14,175 nt of DNA from JAUVHV01 sp964523875 (GTDB lineage Bacteria > Omnitrophota > Gorgyraeia > JABMRG01), in NCBI GenBank assembly GCA_964523875.1, contig CAZGAS010000031.1, positions 1 through 14,175 of the forward strand, read 5' to 3'. Position numbers and translations under genes: made by a program. Each line of letters opens with the position of its first letter. Positions within the stretch are counted from its first letter, which is position 1. Positions 6,704-13,350 of this stretch are shown in pieces. The notes under the pieces were generated by a model, which worked only from the letters and a program-made list of their open reading frames with translations, made no database searches and was not told the DNA's origin.

Positions 6704-6889
6704 TTGGCTAAAAAAGCGTTAATAGCGAAACAAAAACGGAAGCCGAAATTCAGCGTACGCGCTTATAACCGCTGCATGCTTTGTGGAAGGCCTCGCGGAT
6801 TTATAAGAAGGTTTGGCTTATGCAGGATATGTTTTAGGGAAATGGCATCACGTGGTGAGATACCAGGAGTTACAAAGGCGAGTTGGTAG
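6704..6889 (+). CDS. rpsN: 30S ribosomal protein S14, zinc-binding type Z
   Basis: The 61-residue protein is the short, zinc-binding (C+) form of S14. Cysteines 24, 27, 40 and 43 form two C-x2-C pairs (CMLC and CRIC) around RPRGFIRRFGL, and the tail GEIPGVTKASW is diagnostic. S14 helps build the 30S head beside S3 and S10. The start is TTG at 6704, with AGGAG at 6693-6697 and 6-nt spacing; the normal MAKKA N-terminus confirms it. A heptad-repeat palindrome separates it from rpsH. Confidence 0.96.
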   Translation: MAKKALIAKQKRKPKFSVRAYNRCMLCGRPRGFIRRFGLCRICFREMASRGEIPGVTKASW

Positions 6890-6894
6890 TTCTC

Positions 6895-6971
6895 TTATTG
6901 CGTGATGTGTATCGCGTATTGCGTTAAGGATTTTACGCAATACTCAATCCGCACTACGCACGACGCACGAA
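6895..6971. repeat. Heptad-repeat palindrome, copy A2 (rpsN-rpsH)
   Basis: Left units are TTATTGC (6895), GTGATGT (6902), GTATCGC (6909) and GTATTGC (6916). The centre is GTTAAGGATTTTAC at 6923-6936. Right units are GCAATAC (6937), TCAATCC (6944), GCACTAC (6951), GCACGAC (6958) and GCACGAA (6965). Innermost units pair perfectly. The element begins five bases after the rpsN stop and ends just before the rpsH ribosome binding site. Confidence 0.87.
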
Positions 6972-6989
6972 GAAAACGGAGATGACAGA

Positions 6990-7394
6990 ATGTCACAAAC
7001 AGATACAGTAGCTGATTTTATAACAAATATTAGAAATGCCTCTTCTGTAAAGAAGGAAAATCTCGAATGCCCTTTATCGGGTATGCGCAAATCAATATGC
7101 GAAATACTTAAGAGAGAAGGCTTTATACGTGATTACAGGGTGCTTAAAGATAATAAGCAAGGCAGGATTAGGGTATATCTTAAGTATTCTAAGGATACAG
7201 TGAAAACTCCCGCGATAACAAATTTAAAGAAGGTATCAAAATCAGGATTGCGTATTTATAAGAAGTCAGAGGAGTTACAGGAGATATTAGGTGGCAGGGG
7301 TATAGCCATTGTATCAACATCAAAAGGTGTCTTAACGGACAGTGAATGTCGCGAGTCAAACATTGGCGGAGAACTTCTCTGCCACGTTTGGTAA
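6990..7394 (+). CDS. rpsH: 30S ribosomal protein S8
   Basis: The 134-residue product matches S8 in length and order of motifs: TVADFITNIRNAS at the start, KSICEILKREGFIRDYRV, then the C-terminal GRGIAIVSTSKGVLTDSECR and GGELLCHVW. S8 binds 16S rRNA helix 21 and in E. coli represses the spc operon; the regulatory site was not identified here. The ATG at 6990 follows GGAG at 6978-6981 by 8 nt. A nearer in-frame alternative is not seen. rplF starts 8 nt after the stop. Confidence 0.96.
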   Translation: MSQTDTVADFITNIRNASSVKKENLECPLSGMRKSICEILKREGFIRDYRVLKDNKQGRIRVYLKYSKDTVKTPAITNLKKVSKSGLRIYKKSEELQEILGGRGIAIVSTSKGVLTDSECRESNIGGELLCHVW

Positions 7395-7398
7395 GGAG
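7393..7398 (+). promoter_or_regulatory. Ribosome binding site deciding the rplF start
   Basis: AAGGAG lies 4 nt before ATG 7403. The open frame extends upstream to 7346 inside rpsH, but only 7403 has this signal and gives the family N-terminus MSRVGKQPI. Confidence 0.8.
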
Positions 7399-7402
7399 AA
7401 TT

Positions 7403-7939
7403 ATGTCACGCGTAGGAAAGCAACCCATAGCAGTACCTGCCGGAGTTAAGGCGGCCATAGACAAGGAGATAATAAAGGTCGTGGGCCCAAAGGGAAAACT
7501 TGATTTTAGTCTTCCTTACGGTGTAAAGGTAGAGCAGAAAGATAACCAGCTTATAGTAACAAGGGTCTCTGATATAAAGGACCACAGGATGAAGCATGGC
7601 CTTGTGCGCGCCCTTATCAATAATATGGTTATAGGCGTAACCGAGGGGTTTTTAAAAGAGCTCGAGATACAGGGGGTTGGTTTTAAGGCCCACCTCAGCG
7701 ATAAAAAATTAGTTCTTAACCTGGGGTTTTCACATCCTATAGAGTATGATATTCCTGATGGAATCAATATCGAGACGCCAAAGCCAACGCATATAAAGAT
7801 AAGTGGTATAGACAAACAGCAGGTTGGTCAGGTCGCTGCGGAGATACGCCATTTCTATAAGCCGGAACCGTATAAAGGCAAGGGCGTAAGATATGTTGGT
7901 GAGTATGTTAGAAAGAAGGCAGGGAAAACTGTAGCGTAG
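7403..7939 (+). CDS. rplF: 50S ribosomal protein L6
   Basis: Starting at ATG 7403 the product is 178 residues, the usual L6 size. It begins MSRVGKQPIAVPAGVKAAID and shows VVGPKGKLDFSLPYGVKV in domain 1, then GFLKELEIQGVGFKAHLSDKKL and the C-terminal domain 2 with GIDKQQVGQVAAEIR and PEPYKGKGVRYVGEYVRKKAGK. L6 sits near the factor-binding site beside the sarcin-ricin loop. The frame is open 57 nt further upstream, but that part overlaps rpsH and does not match L6. Confidence 0.97.
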   Translation: MSRVGKQPIAVPAGVKAAIDKEIIKVVGPKGKLDFSLPYGVKVEQKDNQLIVTRVSDIKDHRMKHGLVRALINNMVIGVTEGFLKELEIQGVGFKAHLSDKKLVLNLGFSHPIEYDIPDGINIETPKPTHIKISGIDKQQVGQVAAEIRHFYKPEPYKGKGVRYVGEYVRKKAGKTVA

Positions 7940-7959
7940 ATATTAAGGATTGAATAAAA

Positions 7960-8322
7960 ATGCAGAAAAAACGTATTAGACAAAGAGTGTTAAGGCACAA
8001 GAGGGCAAGAAAGAAGATAATTGGTACAAGTAAGCGTCCCAGACTCTGTGTCTATAGGTCGTTGAAGAATCTATCCGCGCAGTTGGTAGATGATACGAAC
8101 GGAAAGACGATTCTTTCGCTATCTACATTTAGTAAAGACGCGAAAAAGAGTATAAGCTACGGCGGCAACGCCAAGGCTGCTGTCTTACTGGGCCAATTGA
8201 TAGCAGAGGCTGCCAAGGAGAAAGGTATAACCGAAGTCGTCTTTGATAAAGGCGGACGGTTTTTTCACGGCAGGATAAAATTATTTGCTGATTCAGCGCG
8301 TAAAACAGGCTTGATATTTTAA
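7960..8322 (+). CDS. rplR: 50S ribosomal protein L18
   Basis: The 120-residue protein has standard L18 length: a basic N-terminal arm (QKKRIRQRVLRHKRARKKIIG), SKRPRLCVYRSLKNLSAQLVDD, and the C-terminal VVFDKGGRFFHGRIKLFADSARKTGLIF. L18 binds 5S rRNA with L5 and brings it to the 50S subunit. AAGGA at 7945-7949 precedes the ATG. rpsE follows after a spacer of about 20 nt containing a strong Shine-Dalgarno. Confidence 0.96.
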   Translation: MQKKRIRQRVLRHKRARKKIIGTSKRPRLCVYRSLKNLSAQLVDDTNGKTILSLSTFSKDAKKSISYGGNAKAAVLLGQLIAEAAKEKGITEVVFDKGGRFFHGRIKLFADSARKTGLIF

Positions 8323-8329
8323 GAAAATT

Positions 8330-8335
8330 AGGAGG
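8330..8335 (+). promoter_or_regulatory. Ribosome binding site deciding the rpsE start
   Basis: AGGAGG lies only 2 nt before ATG 8338 but 8 nt before TTG 8344. The latter is a normal spacing and makes TTG the likelier start. Confidence 0.65.
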
Positions 8336-8343
8336 ATATGATT

Positions 8344-8931
8344 TTGGCGGAAGATAAGACAGATAATACACAGATTAATCCTGATGAGGCTAAAAAGGCG
8401 GAAGAGATAAAGAAGATCCTGCCTAAAGAAGCAGCACCGGCTCCTGCTCCGGTACAACAGGACGAGATGTTTGAGAAGGTGCTTAAGATAAACCGTACTT
8501 CTAAGGTTACAAAAGGCGGAAAGAAGATAGGTTTTAGCGCTCTTGTGGTAGTTGGGGACAGGAAAGGCCAAGTTGGTTATGGTTTTGGAAAAGCAAATGA
8601 GGTTGCTGACGCGATTAAAAAGGGCTTAAATGACGCTCGCAAGACCATGTTTTGTGTAGCGATCAAAGGTTCAACCATTCCGCACGAGGTAATTGGCGTT
8701 TATGGTGCCGGCAGGGTATTATTGAAACCAGCTGGTGAGGGAACCGGTGTAATAGCCGGTGGAGCGACAAGGGCAATGTGTGACGCGGCAGGCATTAGAG
8801 ATATACTCACAAAGTGTTTAGGATCGAATAATCCTTTTAATATAGTTAAGGCAACAGCAACAGGGTTTAAAGAGTTAAAAGAGACGAACGAAGTGCGGAA
8901 TTTAGTCAGTAAACCCGCGGATAGCGAGTAA
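8344..8931 (+). CDS. rpsE: 30S ribosomal protein S5
   Basis: The S5 core starts near residue 40 (FEKVLKINRTSKVTKGGKKIGFSALVVVGD) and includes the double-stranded-RNA-like fold with GYGFGKANEVADAIKKGL, then IPHEVIGVYGAGRVLLKPAGEGTGVIAGG and the C-terminal LGSNNPFNIVKAT. S5 contributes to the mRNA entry channel and decoding accuracy. The preceding 40 residues are an acidic to Ala/Pro-rich extension (KKAEEIKKILPKE, then APAPAPVQQ), moderately longer than in E. coli. TTG 8344 (195 aa, N-terminus MAEDK) is preferred for Shine-Dalgarno spacing; ATG 8338 (197 aa) is the alternative. rplO begins 3 nt after the stop, leaving no room for rpmD. Confidence 0.94.
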   Translation: MAEDKTDNTQINPDEAKKAEEIKKILPKEAAPAPAPVQQDEMFEKVLKINRTSKVTKGGKKIGFSALVVVGDRKGQVGYGFGKANEVADAIKKGLNDARKTMFCVAIKGSTIPHEVIGVYGAGRVLLKPAGEGTGVIAGGATRAMCDAAGIRDILTKCLGSNNPFNIVKATATGFKELKETNEVRNLVSKPADSE

Positions 8932-8934
8932 TCA

Positions 8935-9258
8935 ATGGCTATAATAGATTATTTAAAACAGCCTAANNNNNNNNNNNNNNNNNNNNNNNNNNNNNNNNNN
9001 NNNNNNNNNNNNNNNNNNNNNNNNNNNNNNNNNNNNNNNNNNNNNNNNNNNNNNNNNNNNNNNNNNCTGACAAAGAAGCTTGAGGTGCATGCCCATGCTT
9101 TTAGTAAGGCAGCTAAGCTTGCTATTGAGCAGGCAGGCGGCAGCGCGGTCTTTTTAAAAAAGCGCTCGCCTGTAGGATATCACTCCCCGGCTAAAGATAG
9201 GCCAGCCCCGGTCGGCGTAAAGGCAGGTAAGGCGGATAAAGTCAAAGACGCTGGTTAA
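8935..9258 (+). CDS. rplO: 50S ribosomal protein L15, interrupted by an assembly gap
   Basis: After the gap (8967-9066) the frame reads LTKKLEVHAHAFSKAAKLAIEQAGGSAVFL, the conserved L15 C-terminal domain, then a basic tail of some 30 residues that runs past the usual end of L15. Before the gap only MAIIDYLKQPK-like residues are visible; this is compatible with a divergent L15 N-terminus but too short to prove it. L15 is a late 50S assembly protein. The frame happens to stay open across 100 N, but the total (107 aa) is short of the usual 145 or so plus the tail, so the gap is probably larger. A hidden rpmD in the gap would require the short N-terminal piece to belong to L30, which it does not resemble. 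Confidence 0.83.
   Translation: MAIIDYLKQPXXXXXXXXXXXXXXXXXXXXXXXXXXXXXXXXXXLTKKLEVHAHAFSKAAKLAIEQAGGSAVFLKKRSPVGYHSPAKDRPAPVGVKAGKADKVKDAG
8967..9066. other. Assembly gap of 100 N inside rplO
   Basis: Exactly 100 N. The true length is unknown; L15 family length suggests about 200 bases or more are missing, covering the glycine-rich rRNA-binding part. Confidence 0.95.
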
Positions 9259-9322
9259 AAAATCGGTATCGGATTTTTGGTTTCTAGTTTTCGCTAAACG
9301 CTTTAATTATGAAGGATAATAT

Positions 9323-10672
9323 ATGTTCGCGGCATTAAGCAATATATTTAAAATACCGGATTTAAGGAAGAAGATATTTATTACTTTTGGCCTGATAGCG
9401 GTTTATAGGATAGGTGCTTATATACCTACTCCGGGTATTGATGGTGCGGCATTGGCGCAGTTCTTTGAAAATATGGCAAGAAGTACAGGCGGTACACTCT
9501 TTGGCATTATGGACCTTTTCAGTGGTGGAGCGATATCAAAGCTTACCATATTTGCCTTGGGTATCATGCCTTATATATCAAGTTCTATTATAATGCAGCT
9601 TTTAACTACAGTCATACCGTCCCTTGAAAAGCTGGCGAAAGAAGGTGGCGAAGAAGGCAGGAAGAAGATAACGCAGTATACAAGGTTTGGAACGGTTCTT
9701 CTGGCGATAGTGCAGGCATTTTTCATAAGCCTTTGGGTTGAGAATCCCGCGCATTTCCAGGGTGTCCAGATAGTGCAATTTCCTGGGTTAGGTTTCAGGC
9801 TTTTAACTGTATTAACATTTGCCAGTGGTACCGCCTTTATAATGTGGTTGGGTGAGCAGATATCAGAATATGGTATTGGAAACGGTATGTCAATTATTAT
9901 CACAGCTGGTATTGTCTCGCGTTTACCTGTCGCGATACGGCAACTGGTACTCCTGCTCTCCCCGGCATCTACATCACAGACACAGGTCAGCGTATTTAAA
10001 TTAATCTTTATGGTTGCTTTGCTGGTAACGGTTATAGTCGCTGTTATAATGATAACGCAGGGCCAGCGCAGAATACCCGTGCAGTACGCTAAAAGGATTA
10101 TAGGCAGGAAGGTTTATGGCGGCCAGAGTACATATATACCATTTAGAGTAAACCACGCGGGTGTTATACCTATTATATTCGCGCAATCGCTTTTGATGTT
10201 CCCAGCTACTATAGCTGGTTTTATACCAAACCCCGCTTTTCAGAACGCGGCGAATTTTCTTTTAAAACAGAATCTTGTATATAGCCTGATGTACTCACTT
10301 TTGATTATATTTTTCTGTTATTTTTATACTGCCATTACCTTTAATCCTGTTGAGGTTTCGGATAATATGAAAAAATACGGTGGTTTTATACCGGGAATCC
10401 GGCCCGGTAAACCAACAGCGCAATATTTTGAGCATATACTTAACAGGGTTACGCTTCCGGGCGCAATATTCTTAGCGTTAATCGCTATATCACCTAATTG
10501 GATAAGCCGTTCTTTGCATATCCCTTATCTGGTCGCGAGCTTTTTTGGCGGAACAGCTATACTGATTACAGTAGGTGTTATGCTTGATACCATGAAACAG
10601 GTTGAATCACAGCTTCTTATGAGGCATTATGAGGGCTTTTTGAAAAAGGGTAAACTAAGGAGCAGACGTTGA
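9323..10672 (+). CDS. secY: Protein translocase subunit SecY
   Basis: SecY forms the channel of the SecYEG translocon in the inner membrane. The 449-residue product has ten hydrophobic segments at about 17-36, 74-95, 118-139, 157-176, 189-208, 224-245, 275-299, 319-340, 376-395 and 402-421. Family marks include YIPTPGID after segment 1, a plug region with LFSGGAISKLTIFALGIMPYI, QGQRRIPVQYAKR at about 246-258, PGIRPGKPTAQY at 357-368 in the C5 loop for SecA and ribosome contact, and the tail QLLMRHYEGFL. ATG 9323 has AAGGA at 9312-9316 with 6-nt spacing. It sits in its normal place after rplO, and its stop overlaps adk (TTGA). Confidence 0.98.
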   Translation: MFAALSNIFKIPDLRKKIFITFGLIAVYRIGAYIPTPGIDGAALAQFFENMARSTGGTLFGIMDLFSGGAISKLTIFALGIMPYISSSIIMQLLTTVIPSLEKLAKEGGEEGRKKITQYTRFGTVLLAIVQAFFISLWVENPAHFQGVQIVQFPGLGFRLLTVLTFASGTAFIMWLGEQISEYGIGNGMSIIITAGIVSRLPVAIRQLVLLLSPASTSQTQVSVFKLIFMVALLVTVIVAVIMITQGQRRIPVQYAKRIIGRKVYGGQSTYIPFRVNHAGVIPIIFAQSLLMFPATIAGFIPNPAFQNAANFLLKQNLVYSLMYSLLIIFFCYFYTAITFNPVEVSDNMKKYGGFIPGIRPGKPTAQYFEHILNRVTLPGAIFLALIAISPNWISRSLHIPYLVASFFGGTAILITVGVMLDTMKQVESQLLMRHYEGFLKKGKLRSRR

Positions 10673-11328
10673 GATTAGTATTATTGGGCCCCCCAGGGGC
10701 AGGCAAGGGTACACAGGCAAAAGTTCTTTCTGATAAGTTATCTCTTATACATATCTCTACCGGCGATATATTCAGGCAGGCAAGCAAGAGTGGCGGAGAG
10801 TTGGGTAAAAGGCTCGCGGATTATATGAATCAAGGAGTTTTGGTGCCAGATGAGCTTGTAAACCAGATCGTTATCGAGCGACTTGGAAAAGAGGATGTTA
10901 AGGCCGCGGGTTTTATATTAGATGGATATCCGCGGACAAGTGAGCAGGCCCAGGCATTAGACCAGGCGCTTGACGAGACGGGTATACACCTTGATATGGT
11001 GGTATATATGAAGACCTCAAAAGAGGTTATCCTCTCAAGGCTTACAGGAAGACGGATATGCAAGACCTGTGGAAGCATCTTTCATGTACAGAATATAGCC
11101 CCTAAGATAGAAGGGGTATGTGATTATTGTGGCGGAGAGCTTTATCAGCGTGATGATGATAAAGAAGAGACCGTTGTAAAGCGGCTCCAGGTGTACCAGG
11201 ACCAGACTAAGGAGCTGATAGATTACTATAACAAAAATAATATATTAAAGACAGTATCCGGTGATTTAGAGGTAAGACAGCTCTACGATGTTCTCTATGA
11301 GCTCTTTGGCAGTGAAAGATTGATATGA
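10669..11328 (+). CDS. adk: Adenylate kinase, zinc-LID type
   Basis: Adk catalyses ATP + AMP to 2 ADP in the cytoplasm. The 219-residue protein has the P-loop GPPGAGKGTQ at 7-16, the AMP-binding STGDIFR (30-36) and LDGYPRT (84-90), and the LID starting TGRRI near 126. The LID holds cysteines 131, 134, 151 and 154, a four-cysteine zinc site as in Gram-positive and many other bacterial Adks; E. coli lacks it. The downstream arginine segment VVKRLQVYQDQT closes the active site. The start is TTG at 10669 with AAGGAG at 10657-10662 and 6-nt spacing, overlapping the secY stop. Its own stop overlaps map by 4 nt. secY-adk-map-infA is a classic order. Confidence 0.97.
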   Translation: MRLVLLGPPGAGKGTQAKVLSDKLSLIHISTGDIFRQASKSGGELGKRLADYMNQGVLVPDELVNQIVIERLGKEDVKAAGFILDGYPRTSEQAQALDQALDETGIHLDMVVYMKTSKEVILSRLTGRRICKTCGSIFHVQNIAPKIEGVCDYCGGELYQRDDDKEETVVKRLQVYQDQTKELIDYYNKNNILKTVSGDLEVRQLYDVLYELFGSERLI

Positions 11329-11952
11329 TAGAGTTAAAGTCTTCTAGACAGATTGAAAAGATGAGGCAGGCAGGAGTAATTCTAAAGGACACTATCGAGC
11401 ATATAAAGCCTTATATAAGGCCGGGTATTACTACTAACCAGCTCGATGATATGGCCAAAAAAAAGATAATATCATCAGGCGCGCAGTGTGCTTTTTTAGG
11501 GTATAAAGGTTTTCCAAAGTCGATTTGCNNNNNNNNNNNNNNNNNNNNNNNNNNNNNNNNNNNNNNNNNNNNNNNNNNNNNNNNNNNNNNNNNNNNNNNN
11601 NNNNNNNNNNNNNNNNNNNNNNNNNNNNTCAGACATTTCCTGCGCAATTCAGGGCCATGTAGAGAAGAATAAGTTTTCAATTATAAGAGATTTTGTTGGC
11701 CATGGCATAGGCGCTAATCTGCATGAGGATCCACAGATACCCAATTTTGGGCAGCCCGGCATGGGTGTCAGGCTTAAGGAAGGCATGGTTATCGCGATTG
11801 AGCCGATGGTAAGTGCCGGAGGCGCTGAAATAGAGATATTGGAAGACGGATGGACAGTTGTAACAAGAGACCGAAGTTATGCCGCGCATTTTGAGCATAC
11901 AGTCGCGATTACAGCGCAGGGACCGGAGATATTAACAGACGGCATTATGTAG
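11325..11952 (+). CDS. map: Methionine aminopeptidase type I, interrupted by an assembly gap
   Basis: Map removes the initiator methionine from nascent proteins and uses two divalent metals. The first 68 residues run from MIELKSSRQIEKMRQAGVIL to GYKGFPKSIC, just before the usual SVNE motif. After the gap (11529-11628) the frame resumes from 11629 with 107 residues: DFVGHGIG (the His ligand), MVIAIEPM (Glu ligand) and FEHTVAIT (final Glu ligand), ending at TAG 11950-11952. The two Asp ligands fall in the gap. With 100 N the two halves are out of frame, so the gap length is wrong; family length near 250 aa implies about 225 missing bases. The gene is probably intact in the organism. The start overlaps the adk stop. 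Confidence 0.93.
11529..11628. other. Assembly gap of 100 N inside map
   Basis: Exactly 100 N. The reading frames on its two sides are incompatible with a 100-base length, which confirms that the number is a placeholder. Confidence 0.95.
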
Positions 11953-11968
11953 AAAAGGCAAGAATATT

Positions 11969-12184
11969 ATGAAAGAAGAAGCGATTGAGGTAGAAGGAGT
12001 TATACTTGAGGCGCTGCCTAACGCGCGATTCAGGGTAGAGCTTGAAAATGGCCATAGAATATTGGCACATGTTTCAGGCAAAATGAGAATGTATTTTATC
12101 AGGATACTGCCTGGAGATAAGGTGAAGCTTGAACTCTCTCCTTATGATTTAACAAAGGGTAGGATTATATACAGGGAGAAGTAA
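11969..12184 (+). CDS. infA: Translation initiation factor IF-1
   Basis: The 71-residue protein is a single S1-like OB domain matching IF-1 throughout: EEAIEVEGVILEALPNARFRVELENGHRILAHVSGKMR in adjoining segments, then YFIRILPGDKVKLELSPYDLTKGRIIYREK. IF-1 occupies the A site of the 30S subunit during initiation. It lies between map and rpmJ, its usual position. The Shine-Dalgarno is weak (AAGG at 11955-11958, 10 nt from the ATG). Confidence 0.97.
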   Translation: MKEEAIEVEGVILEALPNARFRVELENGHRILAHVSGKMRMYFIRILPGDKVKLELSPYDLTKGRIIYREK

Positions 12185-12189
12185 TATCC

Positions 12190-12303
12190 ATGAAGGTAAG
12201 ATCATCTGTTAGGGTAATGTGTTCAGGTTGCAAGATTATAAAACGTAAGGGCGTTGTGAGGGTAATTTGTAAGAACCCCAAGCATAAGCAGAGGCAGGGG
12301 TAA
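12190..12303 (+). CDS. rpmJ: 50S ribosomal protein L36 (zinc-binding C+ form)
   Basis: A short frame from ATG 12190 to TAA 12301-12303 encodes 37 residues, the exact size of L36. It starts MKVRSSVRVMCSGCKIIKRKG and ends CKNPKHKQRQG. Cysteines 11, 14 and 27 and histidine 32 form the C-C-C-H zinc site of the C+ paralogue. GGAGA at 12175-12179 precedes the start by 10 nt. infA-rpmJ-rpsM is the standard order. The following spacer of 129 nt is occupied by a repeat element. Confidence 0.96.
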   Translation: MKVRSSVRVMCSGCKIIKRKGVVRVICKNPKHKQRQG

Positions 12304-12305
12304 TA

Positions 12306-12400
12306 CTCGTATCGCGTGATGCGTAATGCGTGATGCGTTTAAAGCTTTATGCAATACCCCGTAAAGCTCCTTCAAAGCAACGGGGCAGGCGCGATACGAG
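12306..12400. repeat. Heptad-repeat palindrome, copy A3, with a nested hairpin (rpmJ-rpsM)
   Basis: Left units are GTATCGC (12309), GTGATGC (12316), GTAATGC (12323) and GTGATGC (12330). The centre is GTTTAAAGCTTTAT at 12337-12350, followed by GCAATAC at 12351. The outer ends pair perfectly over 11 bp (12306-12316 with 12390-12400). Unlike the other copies, the right arm is broken after its first unit by a separate hairpin, CCCCGT at 12357-12362 with ACGGGG at 12380-12385, before the last unit GCGATAC at 12391. Confidence 0.85.
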
Positions 12401-12421
12401 CTATGTATGACACAATATAAT

Positions 12422-12427
12422 AAGGAG
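12422..12427 (+). promoter_or_regulatory. Ribosome binding site deciding the rpsM start
   Basis: AAGGAG sits 5 nt before ATG 12433. An upstream GTG at 12427 overlaps this signal and is therefore an unlikely start. Confidence 0.8.
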
Positions 12428-12432
12428 TGAAG

Positions 12433-12804
12433 ATGCCGAGAATCTGTGGTGTTGATATACCAAAAGATAAAAGAATTGAAATTTCATTGACCTATATACA
12501 CGGTGTGGGCAGGGTAATCTCCAATCAGATATTGAAGACCGCGCAGATCGAAGCCCATGTCAAGGCAAAGGACTTAACAGAAGAAGAGATCGCAAAGCTT
12601 ACTACTACTATACAGAAGAACCATAATGTTGAAGGCGACCTGCGTAGAGAAGTAGCGAGTAATATTAAACGTAATATGGACATAGGTACTTATAGGGGCC
12701 AGCGGCATAAGAAGGGCCTTCCAGTTAGAGGGCAGTCCAGCAAGACCAATGCTCGAACGCGAAAAGGGCCAAAGCGTACGGTAGGAGTGCAGCGAAAAAA
12801 ATAG
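12433..12804 (+). CDS. rpsM: 30S ribosomal protein S13
   Basis: From ATG 12433 the product is 123 residues, the normal S13 size. It begins MPRICGVDIPKDKRIEISLTYIHGVG, has the helix-two-turns-helix region and ends with GLPVRGQSSKTNARTRKGPKRTVGVQRKK, the basic tail that reaches between the tRNA sites. S13 forms the B1 bridges with L5 and pairs with S19. The GTG six bases upstream would add MK but sits on the Shine-Dalgarno. As first gene of the alpha group it could be a regulatory point for S4; no S4-type pseudoknot was recognised upstream, where a repeat sits instead. Confidence 0.97.
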   Translation: MPRICGVDIPKDKRIEISLTYIHGVGRVISNQILKTAQIEAHVKAKDLTEEEIAKLTTTIQKNHNVEGDLRREVASNIKRNMDIGTYRGQRHKKGLPVRGQSSKTNARTRKGPKRTVGVQRKK

Positions 12805-12805
12805 T

Positions 12806-12926
12806 TGAGGCTTCGTGTTTTACCCCGATACCACAAACTTTACTATAAGTTCATGTGCATCGTTTGGGTACGGGGTTAATTCGGCCATGCAACTTAGTTC
12901 ACTTCGTTTTCTAAGTTGCGGCCTCA
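12806..12926. repeat. Two-hairpin inverted-repeat element in the rpsM-rpsK spacer
   Basis: An outer stem joins TGAGGC (12806-12811) to GCCTCA (12921-12926). Inside are two arms. The first pairs ACCCCG (12822-12827) with CGGGGT (12871-12876), continuing with short internal bulges through TACC/GGTA. The second pairs GCAACTTAG (12889-12897) with CTAAGTTGC (12911-12919) around a 13-nt loop. The layout is a three-way junction. It ends just before the rpsK Shine-Dalgarno. It may be a repeat element or a structured RNA leader; the sequence does not decide. Confidence 0.65.
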
Positions 12927-12944
12927 TTAAAGGAGATAACAAGA

Positions 12945-13331
12945 GTGGCAAAAAAAACAAAGGTCAAAAAAAAGATAAAGCGAAATGTGCCAGCCGGGGT
13001 TGCTTATATATTAGCAACTTTTAATAATACTATTATTACGATTACAGATACATCAGGTAATACATTGTGCTGGGCATCAAGTGGCGGATCCGGGTTTAAA
13101 GGTTCCAAGAAATCTACCCCATTTGCCGCGCAGATGGCGGCAGATAAGGCAGCTAAGAAGGCGAAAGAGTTCGGTATGCAAAAGATAGATATATTTGTCA
13201 AGGGTCCTGGTTCAGGAAGAGAATCCACAATAAGGTCTATCCAGGCAGCGGGTTTACAGGTCAGTTCAATTACTGATACTACGCCCATACCGCATAATGG
13301 TTGTAGGCCGCCAAAGAGAAGGCGTGTGTAA
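12945..13331 (+). CDS. rpsK: 30S ribosomal protein S11
   Basis: The 128-residue protein matches S11 in length and motifs: KRNVPAGVAYILATFNNTIITITDTSGN, ASSGGSGFKGSKKSTPFAAQMAADKAAKKAKEFG, VKGPGSGRESTIRSIQAAGLQVSSITDTTPIPHNGCRPPKRRRV in adjoining segments. S11 is on the 30S platform and contacts the mRNA Shine-Dalgarno helix region with S18 and S21. The start is GTG at 12945, supported by AAGGAG at 12930-12935 with 9-nt spacing and by the family N-terminus MAKKT. The spacer before it is 140 nt, unusually long for this junction. Confidence 0.97.
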   Translation: MAKKTKVKKKIKRNVPAGVAYILATFNNTIITITDTSGNTLCWASSGGSGFKGSKKSTPFAAQMAADKAAKKAKEFGMQKIDIFVKGPGSGRESTIRSIQAAGLQVSSITDTTPIPHNGCRPPKRRRV

Positions 13332-13350
13332 TTTTTATATTGTTTATTTC

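Noticed and set aside
9258..9278. Terminator-like hairpin after rplO (AAAAATC with GATTTTT)
   Set aside because: The stem is only 7 bp and mostly A-T, and secY follows at once in its usual operon position. Weak pairing in A/T-rich DNA is expected by chance.
11761..11952. Separate small gene of 63 codons
   Set aside because: It is the 3' part of map: the upstream codons from 11629 are in the same frame and encode the conserved metal-binding histidine region.
12815..13024. A 69-codon + strand open frame across the rpsM-rpsK spacer into rpsK
   Set aside because: It runs through the inverted-repeat spacer and overlaps rpsK out of frame, with no Shine-Dalgarno or family resemblance.
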